From: Lactiplantibacillus paraplantarum
GTDB taxonomy: Bacteria > Bacillota > Bacilli > Lactobacillales > Lactobacillaceae
Length of the DNA: 64,000 nt
Reading direction: 5' to 3'
Assembly: GCF_003641145.1 (NCBI RefSeq)
Contig: NZ_CP032744.1
Span: 1,364,001 to 1,428,000, forward strand
This document shows positions 26,513 to 37,040 of the stretch, piece by piece; position 1 is the first letter of the stretch, and every line of letters begins with the position of its first letter. A model generated the notes under the pieces. The model saw nothing but the letters and a program-made list of their open reading frames with translations. It was not told the origin of the DNA and searched no databases. The position numbers and the translations under genes are program-made.

Positions 26513-28930
26513 GTGGCACAAATTGCCCAAGTATTAGTCGATGTGCCCACTATGCAGACAAATCGACCGTATAGTTATCAAATTCCAATCGCGTGGCAAT
26601 CACAGGTGCAACCCGGCATGCGGGTTGTGGTTCCCTTTGGCCGTGGTAAGCGACGGGTACAAGGTTTCGTGCTATCCTGTGATGATGTTAGCAATTTTGA
26701 GGGAGATTTGAAACCAATCGATGCGGTGGTTGACCTAGCACCGGTACTGAACACTGAAGCGTTGGCTTTGACCGAATGGTTAGCAGCCAGTACGTTTTCG
26801 TTTCAGATTACTTGTGCCCAGACGATGTTGCCCGCGGTAATGCGGGCTAAGTACGAAAAACAGCTCCGGACGACGGCAACGACGCCGACTGAGATTCAAG
26901 CCACGCTGTTTGGTGGTAAATCGATGGTGGCGTTTGATGATGTCGCTACGACCCCGGCGCTGGTCAGTCAATTGTTACAATTGCAAGCTATGGGGCAAGT
27001 CGATGTTTATTATCAAGTTAAAAATCAAGCTCGTCGTAAAACACAAACGGCGGTGAAGGCTATCCTGACTAATGAACAATTACAGACGGCTGAAACTAGC
27101 GTGCGGGCGGGTGCCACTCAACAATTGGCAGTGCTCCGTGGGCTAATGACCTTAAATGGCGAGACCATTCCCCAAAAGGAATTTTGTGCACGCTTTGGTG
27201 TGAACGACGGTGCAATTCGTACGGCCGTACAGAAGGGGTGGCTCGAAAAAGTAGCGGTCGAAGTTTATCGTGATCCCTATGCGACGAGTGATATCCAGGC
27301 CACCAAGGCGCTACGGTTAAATGATGAACAGCAAGTGGCTGTAGATCAGATTACCCAGGCGGTTGATCAAGCCGCAACAACAACATTTCTGTTAGAAGGC
27401 GTTACGGGGAGCGGGAAGACAGAGGTGTATTTACAATCGATGGCGGCCGCATTGGCGCAAGGCAAAACGGCGTTAATGTTAGTTCCTGAAATTTCGCTGA
27501 CACCCCAAATGGTTCAACGCGTGAAGGGGCGCTTTGGCAAGGCGGTCGCAGTCTTGCACAGCGGTCTATCTAGCGGTGAAAAATATGACGAGTGGCGACG
27601 AATTCAACGGGGCGAAGCCCAAGTCGTTGTTGGGGCACGTTCGGCTGTCTTTGCGCCGTTAAAAAATCTTGGCTTGATCGTCATGGATGAAGAGCATGAG
27701 AGCACTTATAAGCAGGACGATGCTCCACGCTACCATGCCCGACAAGTGGCTTTATGGCGTAGTCGTTATCATCATTGTCCAGTTGTCCTTGGTTCGGCCA
27801 CGCCGTCGTTAGAAACGCGTGCTCGCGCTGAAAAAGGGGTTTATCAACGGTTACTACTTGCTGACCGGGTTAATCAGCGACCACTTCCCAAAGTGTCGAT
27901 TATTGATATGAAAAAGGAAATGCAGCAACATGCTGAGAGTAATTTTTCGGCCCCCTTACTCGTCGCTTTGCAAGATCGACTTGAACGTCATGAGCAGAGC
28001 GTTTTAATGCTCAATCGGCGGGGGTACTCGTCATTTGTGTTGTGCCGGGATTGTGGCTTTGTCTTGAAGTGTCCTAATTGTGATATTTCACTGACACTAC
28101 ACATGGACACGCATACGATGAAGTGCCATTATTGTGGTCACGAAGAAGCTATTCCACGAAGCTGTCCCAACTGTCATAGTCGTCAGATTCGTTATTATGG
28201 GACGGGGACTGAGAAGGTCGAGGAAGAGTTGCAAGAGTTGCTCCCTGACGCTCACATTATTCGGATGGATAATGATACGACCCGTAAAAAAGGGGCCCAT
28301 GCTAAACTATTGGCCCAGTTTGGGAGTGGTGAGGCCGATATTTTGATTGGCACGCAGATGATTGCTAAGGGACTGGATTTTCCTAATGTGACCCTGGTGG
28401 GGGTCTTGAATGCTGATACCGCCCTAGGGTTACCAGATTTTCGGGCGAGTGAACGCACTTTTCAACTATTAACGCAGGTAAGTGGCCGGGCTGGTCGGGC
28501 AGAAAAGAGTGGCCACGTTTATATTCAGACGTTTAATCCCGATCATTATGCGATTCGCTTCGCACAACACCACGATTATGAAGGTTTCTTCAAGTATGAG
28601 ATGCAGATGCGGCATCGTGGTGGCTACCCACCGTATTACTTTACTGTCCAGATCACAGCCAGTGACTTAGACGAGGGGGTGGCGGCTAAACGCATGTACC
28701 AATTACTACAGTGGCTACGGCCGCGCTTGGCACCGTCGACAATTTTATTAGGCCCAACGCCAAAACCAATTGCACGGGTCAATCGCCGGTATTATTATCA
28801 AATTGTGATTAAATATAAACAAGAACCCAATTTGGCTAGCACATTGACAACGCTATTACATGAGACACAAGCGCAACAACGGCAAGGACTACAGATTGGT
28901 ATTGACGTGGAACCCTTGCATTTTATGTAG
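26513..28930 (+). CDS. priA: Primosomal helicase PriA
   Basis: Restarts replication at collapsed forks; 3'-5' helicase. 805 residues. N-terminal DNA-binding domain, Walker A GVTGSGKTEVYL near residue 297, Walker B DEEHESTYKQDD near 393. A zinc module has four Cys pairs between about 505 and 560 (CRDCG, CPNC, CHYCG, CPNC). Helicase motif SGRAGR near residue 660. AGGAAGG before the GTG start. Conserved neighbour of coaBC and fmt. Confidence 0.96.
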   Translation: MAQIAQVLVDVPTMQTNRPYSYQIPIAWQSQVQPGMRVVVPFGRGKRRVQGFVLSCDDVSNFEGDLKPIDAVVDLAPVLNTEALALTEWLAASTFSFQITCAQTMLPAVMRAKYEKQLRTTATTPTEIQATLFGGKSMVAFDDVATTPALVSQLLQLQAMGQVDVYYQVKNQARRKTQTAVKAILTNEQLQTAETSVRAGATQQLAVLRGLMTLNGETIPQKEFCARFGVNDGAIRTAVQKGWLEKVAVEVYRDPYATSDIQATKALRLNDEQQVAVDQITQAVDQAATTTFLLEGVTGSGKTEVYLQSMAAALAQGKTALMLVPEISLTPQMVQRVKGRFGKAVAVLHSGLSSGEKYDEWRRIQRGEAQVVVGARSAVFAPLKNLGLIVMDEEHESTYKQDDAPRYHARQVALWRSRYHHCPVVLGSATPSLETRARAEKGVYQRLLLADRVNQRPLPKVSIIDMKKEMQQHAESNFSAPLLVALQDRLERHEQSVLMLNRRGYSSFVLCRDCGFVLKCPNCDISLTLHMDTHTMKCHYCGHEEAIPRSCPNCHSRQIRYYGTGTEKVEEELQELLPDAHIIRMDNDTTRKKGAHAKLLAQFGSGEADILIGTQMIAKGLDFPNVTLVGVLNADTALGLPDFRASERTFQLLTQVSGRAGRAEKSGHVYIQTFNPDHYAIRFAQHHDYEGFFKYEMQMRHRGGYPPYYFTVQITASDLDEGVAAKRMYQLLQWLRPRLAPSTILLGPTPKPIARVNRRYYYQIVIKYKQEPNLASTLTTLLHETQAQQRQGLQIGIDVEPLHFM

Positions 28931-28953
28931 TGGGATGAGGAGGAAGTTTGACA

Positions 28954-29907
28954 ATGACATCAATCGTTTTTATGGGAACGCCCGCATTTGCGGCACCGAT
29001 TCTCGAAAGTCTAATTAAAGCACAGTACCAAGTACTGGGGGTCGTGACCCAGCCAGACCGAAAAGTTGGTCGTAAACACGTCATAACAGCTTCACCAGTC
29101 AAAGAAGTGGCGGTTGCCCATAATATTCCTGTTTTTCAACCTGAGAAAATTGGTGGCAGTCCTGAAATGCAACAGATTATTGATTTACAGCCCGATTTAA
29201 TTGTCACGGCTGCTTTTGGTCAATTCTTACCAACGAAACTGTTGAAGGCAGCTAAACTTGGTGCGGTCAACGTTCATGGGTCGTTGTTGCCTAAGTATCG
29301 TGGTGGTGCGCCCGTTCAATATTCAATCATCAATGGCGAGGCCGAGACGGGAATTACGATTATTTATATGGTCAAAAAGATGGACGCTGGCGACATGTTG
29401 GCTCAGCGTGCGATTCCTATCGAGAAAACGGATGATACTGGAACGATGTTTGATAAGTTGAGTCTAGTTGGCCGGGACCTCCTATTGGAAACCTTGCCTA
29501 AGCTCATTGCTGGCGAAATTACGGCGGTCCCTCAGGATGAGGCCCAAGTCACGTTCGCACCGAACATTCAACCGGAACAAGAGGTCTTAGACTTCTTTAC
29601 GAAAACGGCGGCTGAAATCGATAATCAAGTTCGAGGTATGCGGCCAGCACCAATTGCCTACGCTATCTTAGATGGGAAGCGTACCAAGTTCTGGGATGTT
29701 ACCCCCTTAGCAGATGAAGTGGTCACGCAAGCTCCTGGGCAAGTGGTACGCAAAACTAAGCATGAGCTGGTGATTGCGGCGGCTGACCATACGGCGTTAG
29801 CCATCAATCAGTTACAACCAGCTGGTAAACCTAAGATGACAATTACAGACTATTTAAATGGGGCGGCGGATAAATTCGCCACCGGAGAGCAGGTTATTAG
29901 TAAATGA
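28954..29907 (+). CDS. fmt: Methionyl-tRNA formyltransferase
   Basis: Formylates initiator Met-tRNA using 10-formyl-THF. 317 residues. VFMGTPAFAAPIL at the N-terminus, catalytic HGSLLPKYRGGAPVQ near residue 108, and DAGDMLAQ near 145. A C-terminal OB-like domain completes the family layout. The ATG at 28954 follows GAGGAGG; a TTG two codons earlier was rejected for spacing. ATGA overlap with rsmB. Confidence 0.96.
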   Translation: MTSIVFMGTPAFAAPILESLIKAQYQVLGVVTQPDRKVGRKHVITASPVKEVAVAHNIPVFQPEKIGGSPEMQQIIDLQPDLIVTAAFGQFLPTKLLKAAKLGAVNVHGSLLPKYRGGAPVQYSIINGEAETGITIIYMVKKMDAGDMLAQRAIPIEKTDDTGTMFDKLSLVGRDLLLETLPKLIAGEITAVPQDEAQVTFAPNIQPEQEVLDFFTKTAAEIDNQVRGMRPAPIAYAILDGKRTKFWDVTPLADEVVTQAPGQVVRKTKHELVIAAADHTALAINQLQPAGKPKMTITDYLNGAADKFATGEQVISK

Positions 29908-31247
29908 GTACAGTTGGCAATACCCCCCGCTGGTTAGCGGTTGCCGCTTTGGCAAAAATTAAGAACGGCGCATATTCGAATTTGCAATTAAATCAATTAA
30001 TTAATGAACACCAGATGGATCGGCGTGATATTAATCTGCTGACTAATATGGTTTACGGCGTTATTCAGCACCGTTTGACCCTGGAGTACTGGTTGCAACC
30101 GTTCGTTCGGCATCCGCATCAGATTGATCCGTGGGTGCGGGAGTTATTATTAAGTGCGTTATATCAATGGCAATATCTGGACAAAATTCCACAACGAGCC
30201 GTTTTCAATGAAACAATTGAAATTGCCAAGGTTAAGGGTCATCCTGGTATTCGCCGGTTTGTGACCGGGGTGTTACATCAAATGGATCGGTCAGGGCTCC
30301 CAAGCTTTGATGCAATTGAAGACCCTGATGAACGCTTAAGTGTGACTTATAGTATGCCGGTATGGTTGATTCAAGAACTTCGTCGCCAATTGGGTGCTGA
30401 TAAAATGGAACAAATCATTGCCTCATTGAATCAGCCTGCTAAGCAAGCATTGCGTGTCAATACCGCTTTATCGACTGTCGAAGACGTGACGACCGCGCTA
30501 ACTAATGATGGCTTAACGGTTGTGCCCAGTGAAATTTCACCATTAGGCCTAATTGCAACGGACGGTCAAGTTATCAATACAGAAGCAATGCGGTATGGCA
30601 TGCTGACAATTCAAGACGAAAGCGCCCAGCTAGTCGTTCCAGCTTTAAACCCACAACCGGGCGATCACGTCTTAGATGCCTGTGCAGCACCGGGGGGCAA
30701 GACGACCCAGATTGCAGCTCGCTTAGATACCGATCAAGGCGGTGAAGTTGTTGCCCTTGATATTCATGCTAATAAAGTGAAGCTGATTGGCCAGAATGCT
30801 GCTCGCATGCACGTAGCTGATCGTGTTGCTGCGACCGAATTAGATGCGCGTAAAGTTGGGACTCAATTCAATGACGAAAGCTTTGACCGAATTTTGGTCG
30901 ATGCACCATGTTCGGGACTGGGGTTGATGCGGCGAAAACCTGAGATTCGCTATGAGAAGCAATTACAAGATAGTTTGAACTTGCAACGTATTCAATTGGC
31001 GATTTTAACGGCGGTTGCGCCCACTTTGAAAAAAGGTGGTATCATGACGTATAGTACTTGTACGATTTTGCAACAGGAAAACCAGGACGTGATTACCAAA
31101 TTTCTGGCGGATCATCCTGACTTTGAGTTGCAAACAACGCCAACTGAACGAGATTTGAAAGCTGAACGAACGGAAAAAACTTTGTCGATTTATCCCGACG
31201 ACTACTTATCCGACGGCTTTTTCATTGCTTGTTTACGAAAAAAATAA
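29904..31247 (+). CDS. rsmB: 16S rRNA m5C967 methyltransferase RsmB
   Basis: Methylates C967 of 16S rRNA. 447 residues: N-terminal NusB-like helical domain (to about 140), then the SAM methyltransferase. SAM motif LDACAAPGGKTTQIA near residue 257, first conserved Cys in DAPCSGLG near 332, catalytic Cys in YSTCTI near 384. Overlaps fmt by four bases and lies 17 bp before stp, keeping the conserved Firmicute order. Confidence 0.95.
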   Translation: MSTVGNTPRWLAVAALAKIKNGAYSNLQLNQLINEHQMDRRDINLLTNMVYGVIQHRLTLEYWLQPFVRHPHQIDPWVRELLLSALYQWQYLDKIPQRAVFNETIEIAKVKGHPGIRRFVTGVLHQMDRSGLPSFDAIEDPDERLSVTYSMPVWLIQELRRQLGADKMEQIIASLNQPAKQALRVNTALSTVEDVTTALTNDGLTVVPSEISPLGLIATDGQVINTEAMRYGMLTIQDESAQLVVPALNPQPGDHVLDACAAPGGKTTQIAARLDTDQGGEVVALDIHANKVKLIGQNAARMHVADRVAATELDARKVGTQFNDESFDRILVDAPCSGLGLMRRKPEIRYEKQLQDSLNLQRIQLAILTAVAPTLKKGGIMTYSTCTILQQENQDVITKFLADHPDFELQTTPTERDLKAERTEKTLSIYPDDYLSDGFFIACLRKK

Positions 31248-31264
31248 TGGTGGAGTGGTAAACA

Positions 31265-32011
31265 ATGGATTTTGCATACCGGTCGGATATTGGCCAACAG
31301 CGTGAAGAAAATGAAGACTATGTCGGCTTCTTCCAAAACAAAGCGGGGATTAATTTTGCAATTGTTGCGGATGGGATTGGTGGTCACCAGGGGGGCGATG
31401 TTGCTTCCGAAATGGCGGTCTCACACATGGGTTTTCGTTTTGAAAATACGACGTTTAAAGAACCCAATGATGCCGTCAAGTGGCTGGCAAGTGAGGTTCA
31501 AGATGAAAATCAGCATATTATTGAAAAAGCCCGTGAATTTTCTGACTTGAACGGGATGGGCACGACGATGGTAGCAGCGTTGCTCTTTGATCAGAATTTT
31601 TTGATGGCTAACATTGGCGATAGTCGGGGCTACCTTTTTCGTGACGGTCAGCTACATCAATTGACTGAGGACCATTCGCTAGTCAACGAACTCGTTAAGC
31701 GGGGTGAAATTTCAGCTGAACAGGCGCGTCAACATCCTCAAAAAAATATTATTACGCGGACGTTGGGGATTTCACCCGATGCGGATATTGATACGAACCT
31801 CTATCAGATGCAGCCCGGTGATCAATTGTTATTATGCTCAGACGGGTTAACCAATATGGTGACTGATCAACAGTTGGCGACTGTCTTGGCAACGACAAAG
31901 ACAGCGACACAAAAGTGTGAGACGTTGATTAAGCTAGCTAATGCCGCTGGTGGTAAGGACAATATTACGGCGCTGATTATGACGCTTGATGGTGAGGTGG
32001 CCAGTAAATGA
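31265..32011 (+). CDS. stp: PP2C-type serine/threonine phosphatase
   Basis: Removes phosphate from targets of the adjacent kinase. 248 residues with PP2C metal motifs: RSDIGQQREENEDY near residue 6, VADGIGGHQGGDVAS near 36, LLCSDGLTNMV near 190 and GGKDNITAL near 230. GGTGGAGTGG precedes the ATG. ATGA overlap with the kinase gene indicates coupled production of the pair. Confidence 0.95.
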   Translation: MDFAYRSDIGQQREENEDYVGFFQNKAGINFAIVADGIGGHQGGDVASEMAVSHMGFRFENTTFKEPNDAVKWLASEVQDENQHIIEKAREFSDLNGMGTTMVAALLFDQNFLMANIGDSRGYLFRDGQLHQLTEDHSLVNELVKRGEISAEQARQHPQKNIITRTLGISPDADIDTNLYQMQPGDQLLLCSDGLTNMVTDQQLATVLATTKTATQKCETLIKLANAAGGKDNITALIMTLDGEVASK

Positions 32012-34029
32012 CACCCAACTATACCCTTAGCGGACGGTATCGGATCGTCCGGTCCTTAGGTGAAGGTGGGATGGCCAACGTTTACTTGGCACATGACTTA
32101 ATATTAGATCGTGATGTTGCGGTCAAACTGCTCCGGTTAGACTTACGTGATGATCCTAAGACCATCAAACGTTTTCAACGTGAGGCACTGGCAACGACGG
32201 AACTTGTTCACCCCCACATTGTTAGTTTATATGATGTTGGCGAAGAAAATGGCATGCAGTATTTAGTCATGGAGTACGTCAAGGGGATGGATCTTAAAAA
32301 TTATATTAAAGAGAACTTTCCTTTACCGTTACAGCAAGTGATTGACATCATGGAGCAAATATTAAGTGCCGTGGCAACGGCCCACGCGCATAATATTATT
32401 CATCGGGACTTAAAACCACAAAACATTTTAATTGATGAACAAGGCAATGCTAAAATTACTGATTTTGGGATTGCGGTTGCGTTATCTGAACATACTATGA
32501 CACAAACGAATACGATTTTAGGTTCAGTGCACTATTTGTCACCAGAGCAAGCCCGTGGGAGCATGGCAACTAAGCAATCTGACATTTATTCGTTAGGAAT
32601 TATTTTATATGAGATGTTAACGGGGTCGGTCCCGTTCAAGGGCGAGACAGCGGTTTCTATCGCATTAAAACACTTTCAAAATGCCATGCCGTCCGTCCGG
32701 GAATTTGATGCGGATATTCCGCAAGCTCTCGAAAATGTGGTCTTGCAGGCAACAACGAAAGATCCACGGGAACGTTACGCGACGGTTGAGGATATGGCGG
32801 CTGATTTATTGACAGCATTGGCTAGTAGCCGTGCTGGTGAAAAACGGTTTGTGCCGGAGGATGTTGGCAATGATGAGACAAAGATCATGCCAAGTGCTGA
32901 TATTCAGGCGGCGATTACGGCTAATCGTGACGGCAAGACACAAGCTGTTGCACAGCCGACGACTTCTCAACCACGGGGAAACACAACTAATACGACGGAT
33001 GATCAAGCGGCGGCTGAAGAACCATTACCAACGCGCTCATGGTCTAAGCGTCATCCCTTGCGGCGGCGGCTTCTCTTTTGGGGTGGAATCATCTTATTGC
33101 TCGTCGTGGCTGTGATCGTGGGTCTCGAGTTAAGCCGACCACAAATGACGAGTGTGCCCAAAGTGACTGGTTTGAGCCAGCGTGCAGCCACTAAGGTGCT
33201 CAAAAAGCACCATCTGGTTGTGGGAACGGTTCAACATGCTAAAAGTAATCAAGTCGCTAAAAATCAGGTGATCAAGTCAACGCCGACCACGAAGGCACGG
33301 GTACAAGAGCGTTCCCGTATTAACTTGGTGATCAGCAATGGTGCTAAAGTTATGAGCTTTGGCAACTATGTTAACGATAATTATCATGATGTGCGGCAGA
33401 CACTTAAGTCGGCGGGATTTAAAGTTAAAGAAACTTACAGTACGTCGTCGGTTGCGGCTGGTCAAATTATCAGTCAAGACGTTGTCGCTGGTAGTCGGGT
33501 CATGCCAACGGATACGACGGTGACCTTTACAGTTAGTGCTGGTAGTCGTTACGTTGAGTTGAAGGATTTAACTGGTGAGAGTCAAAGTGATATTTTAGAT
33601 TACGCGCGGGCGAACGATTTAAACGTTAACTTTAAACAAGGTTATTCTTCAGATCAAAAGTCCGGGTACTCCTTTGATCAGGATCCGGATGGTGGCGGCA
33701 ATGTCCGAACTGGCTCGACCGTCACGGTGACGATGTCGCGGGGGAGTGACGATAACGCGACGACACCGCAGAATTTTTATGTTAAACTAACGGTACCATA
33801 TAAGGCTTTAACGGCAACGACTGCTCAGGCGAATGACGTTAAGATTTATTTATATGACGATACCCACATGGTTGAGACGGTTTATCGTGATATTGCGATT
33901 ATGCGGTCGACCAAGATTAGTTTACCGTTTCAGTTGACTGGTAATACGAAGGGGCGTTACCGGATTGTCCGTAACGGGGTGACGATCATGGAAAAGAAAA
34001 ATATTACGAGCGAAAATGCAACAAAATAA
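32008..34029 (+). CDS. prkC: PASTA-domain serine/threonine kinase PrkC/StkP
   Basis: Membrane kinase that senses peptidoglycan fragments and regulates wall synthesis and division. 673 residues. Kinase domain about 10-270 with GEGGMANVYLA, HRDLKPQN and DFGIAVA. A low-complexity juxtamembrane stretch is followed by one transmembrane helix near residues 350-372 (LLFWGGIILLLVVAVIVGLEL). Three extracellular PASTA repeats follow, then a beta-like tail. Directly follows its phosphatase. Confidence 0.95.
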   Translation: MTPNYTLSGRYRIVRSLGEGGMANVYLAHDLILDRDVAVKLLRLDLRDDPKTIKRFQREALATTELVHPHIVSLYDVGEENGMQYLVMEYVKGMDLKNYIKENFPLPLQQVIDIMEQILSAVATAHAHNIIHRDLKPQNILIDEQGNAKITDFGIAVALSEHTMTQTNTILGSVHYLSPEQARGSMATKQSDIYSLGIILYEMLTGSVPFKGETAVSIALKHFQNAMPSVREFDADIPQALENVVLQATTKDPRERYATVEDMAADLLTALASSRAGEKRFVPEDVGNDETKIMPSADIQAAITANRDGKTQAVAQPTTSQPRGNTTNTTDDQAAAEEPLPTRSWSKRHPLRRRLLFWGGIILLLVVAVIVGLELSRPQMTSVPKVTGLSQRAATKVLKKHHLVVGTVQHAKSNQVAKNQVIKSTPTTKARVQERSRINLVISNGAKVMSFGNYVNDNYHDVRQTLKSAGFKVKETYSTSSVAAGQIISQDVVAGSRVMPTDTTVTFTVSAGSRYVELKDLTGESQSDILDYARANDLNVNFKQGYSSDQKSGYSFDQDPDGGGNVRTGSTVTVTMSRGSDDNATTPQNFYVKLTVPYKALTATTAQANDVKIYLYDDTHMVETVYRDIAIMRSTKISLPFQLTGNTKGRYRIVRNGVTIMEKKNITSENATK

Positions 34030-34033
34030 CGAT

Positions 34034-34060
34034 AAGTCATGCGCAATGCATGACTTTTTT
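34034..34060 (+). terminator. Terminator between prkC and rsgA
   Basis: AAGTCATGC (34034-34042) pairs with GCATGACTT (34048-34056), then T. An extended -10 (TGGTACAAT, 34060-34068) follows at once, so rsgA probably has its own promoter. Confidence 0.8.
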
Positions 34061-34113
34061 GGTACAATAGAGAAAAGTGGACCGTACCAAATAATATAAA
34101 AGGTGGTGCTAAT

Positions 34114-35010
34114 TTGAAAATTGGACAAATTCGGCAATCGCTGAGCGGCTTTTATGACGTTTATGCTGATGGCCAGATGTATCGTACCCGGGCCCGCGGA
34201 AATTTCCGAAAGCGACGGATCACGCCGCTTGTCGGTGATAACGTAGAGTTTGATGCGCCGACTCCGCAAGAAGGTTACGTGTTAAAGATACTTGATCGGC
34301 AGACCCAGTTGGTACGGCCGCCAGTGGCCAATGTTGATCTGGGTATCGTGGTGACTGCGGCGACCGATCAAGAATTTTCAACGAATTTATTGGATCGTCA
34401 GTTAGTTGCATTAGCGGTGGCTGGCATTGAACCGTTACTTTACTTTGCAAAAACGGATCTATTAACGGATGAGGTATATCAACAGCGCCTAACGCTGGCG
34501 GAAGCTTATCGCCAGATTGGGTATCAAGTTATTTGTGAGCGGACGGCATTTTCACCCACAGCGTTAGCGGCAGTTAAGACGGCTTTGACTGATCATGTAG
34601 CTGTCGTCATGGGTCAAACCGGTGCTGGCAAGTCGACGTTACTGAATCATTTGCAACCGGGGTTAGACCTAGCGACGGGTGAAATTTCACAGGCGTTGAA
34701 TCGTGGGAAACATACGACGCGGAAGGTTAGTCTGATTCCGATTGCCGGAGGATTAGTGGCCGATACACCTGGTTTTTCATCCTACGAAGTGTTTGATATT
34801 GCAGCCAACGAGTTGACGCATTATTTTCCAGAGTTTGTGCGCCTTAGTGTTGATTGCAAGTATCGGGGCTGTGTTCATATTAATGAACCGCAGTGTGCCG
34901 TCAAACGGGCACTGGCCGCTGGTGAGGTATTAGCGAGTCGCTATGATAACTATTTACAATTCTATGAAACTATTAAAAATAAAAAAGTAATCTATAATAA
35001 GAAAAAGTGA
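34114..35010 (+). CDS. rsgA: Small ribosomal subunit GTPase RsgA
   Basis: Circularly permuted GTPase that releases assembly factors from the 30S subunit. 298 residues. N-terminal OB domain, G1 motif [12 protein letters not shown] near residue 168, DTPGFSSYE near 215. A C-terminal zinc cluster begins [14 protein letters not shown] near residue 249. TTG start preceded by AAGGTGG. Sits between prkC and rpe as in Bacillus and lactobacilli. Confidence 0.95.
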   Translation: MKIGQIRQSLSGFYDVYADGQMYRTRARGNFRKRRITPLVGDNVEFDAPTPQEGYVLKILDRQTQLVRPPVANVDLGIVVTAATDQEFSTNLLDRQLVALAVAGIEPLLYFAKTDLLTDEVYQQRLTLAEAYRQIGYQVICERTAFSPTALAAVKTALTDHVAVVMGQTGAGKSTLLNHLQPGLDLATGEISQALNRGKHTTRKVSLIPIAGGLVADTPGFSSYEVFDIAANELTHYFPEFVRLSVDCKYRGCVHINEPQCAVKRALAAGEVLASRYDNYLQFYETIKNKKVIYNKKK

Positions 35011-35019
35011 GTGAGACGA

Positions 35020-35673
35020 ATGATTAAAGTTGCCCCTTCAATTTTAAGTGCAGATTTTGCTAACCTTCAACGTGACGTCCAGATGGCTGAAAATGCTGGT
35101 GCGGATGCGTTGCATATTGATGTTATGGATGGTCAGTTCGTACCGAACTTATCATTTGGAATGAGTACCGTGGCGGATTTACGGCCAGTAACTTCGTTAA
35201 TGTTGGATTGTCATTTAATGATTATGAATCCTGAACGATTTGTCGGTCAGTTTGCAAAGGCCGGTGCGGATTTGATCGGAGTGCACGTTGAAAGCACCCG
35301 GCATATTTATCACGCCTTACAGTTGATCAAGGACGCCGGAGCGAAGGCCGAAATCGTGGTTAACCCTGGAACGACGCTTAGTATGATTAGTGAATTATTA
35401 CCACTAGTGGACCAAGTCTTGATTATGACGGTCAATCCTGGTTTCGGTGGTCAGCATTTTCTGCCACAGATGGTCGCTAAAATTGCGGCGTTAAATGAAT
35501 TAAAGCAACAGCACGACTATCATTTTGACATTGAAGTCGATGGGGGAATTAATGACCAAACGGTTAAAGCTTGCTATGATGCCGGTGCAACGGTTGCAGT
35601 CGCTGGTTCATATGTTTATAACAGCTCGCAACCTGCGCAACGGATTCAGGATCTGAAGGTGGCGACTAATTAA
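35020..35673 (+). CDS. rpe: Ribulose-phosphate 3-epimerase
   Basis: Interconverts ribulose-5-phosphate and xylulose-5-phosphate. 217-residue TIM barrel. Motifs IKVAPSILSADFANL at the start, HIDVMDGQFVPN near residue 33, MTVNPGFGGQ near 138, EVDGGIN near 172. I used the ATG at 35020 because it gives the family N-terminus. A GTG three codons earlier is an alternative. Shares one base with thiN. Confidence 0.96.
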   Translation: MIKVAPSILSADFANLQRDVQMAENAGADALHIDVMDGQFVPNLSFGMSTVADLRPVTSLMLDCHLMIMNPERFVGQFAKAGADLIGVHVESTRHIYHALQLIKDAGAKAEIVVNPGTTLSMISELLPLVDQVLIMTVNPGFGGQHFLPQMVAKIAALNELKQQHDYHFDIEVDGGINDQTVKACYDAGATVAVAGSYVYNSSQPAQRIQDLKVATN

Positions 35674-36332
35674 TGGCAACCATCGTAAACTTACTGGTGG
35701 GCGGTCCGACCGCTAATTATCCAGCAGATTTAACGACGATTCCAGGACCGTGGGTCGGTGCTGATCGGGGTGCGCTGCGGTTAGTGAAGCGTGGCATCCA
35801 GCCTGTGATGGTGGTTGGCGATTTTGATTCGATTAACTCGACCGAACTACAGGCTGTTAAGGACGCACTGGTGGGGGCCGTGGTGGTTAAACCAGATCAA
35901 GATCACACTGATACCCAATTGGCCCTCAAATCCATCTTTGAACAGTTACAGCCAGATGAAGTTCATCTATATGGTGCAACGGGTGGTCGATTAGACCATT
36001 TACTAGCCAACATTTGGTTGGTGCTTGATCCGGTATTTCGTCGATGGGCGCCCCAGATTAAGATAATTGATAAGCAAAATACGATTCAATTCTTCTTACC
36101 TGGAGATTATCAGATCACAAAGGAAGCAGATAAACGTTATTTGGCTTTTGTGCCACTAATGCCGATGCATCTAACGTTACCTGATGAAAAATATCAACTA
36201 GATGCGGCTTATAATGCGTATCCAATTTCGTGGGCCAGTAATGAGTTCAGTGGGAATGTGGGCCATTTCAGCTTTGACGCGGGTGTTTTAGCCGTTATTC
36301 AAAGTCGTGATGACACCATGACGGACGCGTAG
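35673..36332 (+). CDS. thiN: Thiamine pyrophosphokinase
   Basis: Transfers pyrophosphate from ATP to thiamine to make TPP. 219 residues. WVGADRGALRLVKRGI near residue 27, VVGDFDSI near 48, DQDHTDTQLALK near 75, and GATGGRLDHLLANI near 102 carry the conserved acidic and glycine residues. Start overlaps the rpe stop (TAATG). Last gene of the long cluster, followed by a strong terminator. Confidence 0.95.
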   Translation: MATIVNLLVGGPTANYPADLTTIPGPWVGADRGALRLVKRGIQPVMVVGDFDSINSTELQAVKDALVGAVVVKPDQDHTDTQLALKSIFEQLQPDEVHLYGATGGRLDHLLANIWLVLDPVFRRWAPQIKIIDKQNTIQFFLPGDYQITKEADKRYLAFVPLMPMHLTLPDEKYQLDAAYNAYPISWASNEFSGNVGHFSFDAGVLAVIQSRDDTMTDA

Positions 36333-36350
36333 GCTGGTCAGGCTGAATGC

Positions 36351-36404
36351 ATATTAAAAGACCGATTAATGAGTCGTGAAACACATTAATCGGTCTTTTA
36401 ATAT
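36351..36404. terminator. Strong bidirectional terminator after thiN
   Basis: An inverted repeat of about 21 bp (ATATTAAAAGACCGATTAAT and its complement) around a 12-nt loop, with T-rich ends on both strands. Confidence 0.92.
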
Positions 36405-36752
36405 CCAAATACAGGCTTTGAAAAGTCGGTTGCATGGTGGATAAGTAGCCACTTAACTAGGTACAGTTGGGCAATCAATCGGTTGACGTAGCTAAGCGTT
36501 AGATTATTCAATCAGAAGCTGAGTGCATTCAGGCCAGCCGGGTGCTGTCGATTCCGACTGGCGATTGGGCAAAATGCGGGAGTTACGTCAATCTATACTG
36601 AATCATCTTATTTTCAGTGGACTTGAACTGGCTGCTTTTGAGCTATGTTTAGCACACTTTAATCACGATGTGGGCCCAAATAATTAGCACAGCACGCGCA
36701 TTGATTATAAACTTTATAAAAAGTTAGCGAGAAATTAGTAATTTTAGGCAAC
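36405..36752. other. Gap with no gene seen
   Basis: 348 bp between convergent terminators. One weak hairpin (GCCAG near 36533 with CTGGC near 36559) and no supported ORF. Confidence 0.4.
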
Positions 36753-36784
36753 AAAAAACGCCAGCCACAAAAAATGTGCTGGCG
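36753..36784 (-). terminator. Terminator of rpmB
   Basis: On the minus strand CGCCAGCACA pairs with TGTGGCTGGCG (one bulge), followed by a run of T. Confidence 0.88.
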
Positions 36785-36794
36785 ATTTGCTGCG

Positions 36795-36980
36795 CTAAAC
36801 GCGCGTAACTTTACCTGATTTCAAAGTCCGAGCTGAAACCCAAACCTTCTTTGGTTTACCATCAACTAAAATGCGAACTTTTTGCAAGTTAACTTTCCAG
36901 CTGCGGCGGCTGTGGTTTAAAGCGTGAGAACGCGTGTTACCAAAGTGCGTCCGCTTGCCTGTAACGTAGTCTTTTGCCAT
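36795..36980 (-). CDS. rpmB: 50S ribosomal protein L28
   Basis: 61-residue large-subunit protein. Typical [20 protein letters not shown] start and [20 protein letters not shown] middle. No zinc-binding CxxC pair is visible, so it is the zinc-free type. The ATG at 36980 follows AAGGAGGC; a longer frame from 37034 adds non-family residues. Monocistronic and reversed relative to its neighbours, next to the divergent Asp23-fakA unit as in many Firmicutes. Confidence 0.96.
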   Translation of the reverse strand: MAKDYVTGKRTHFGNTRSHALNHSRRSWKVNLQKVRILVDGKPKKVWVSARTLKSGKVTRV

Positions 36981-37040
36981 GTTGATCTGCCTCCTTCGGT
37001 AATTCATTGATAAAAGGTCGTCTTTATCATTCACTAGAAT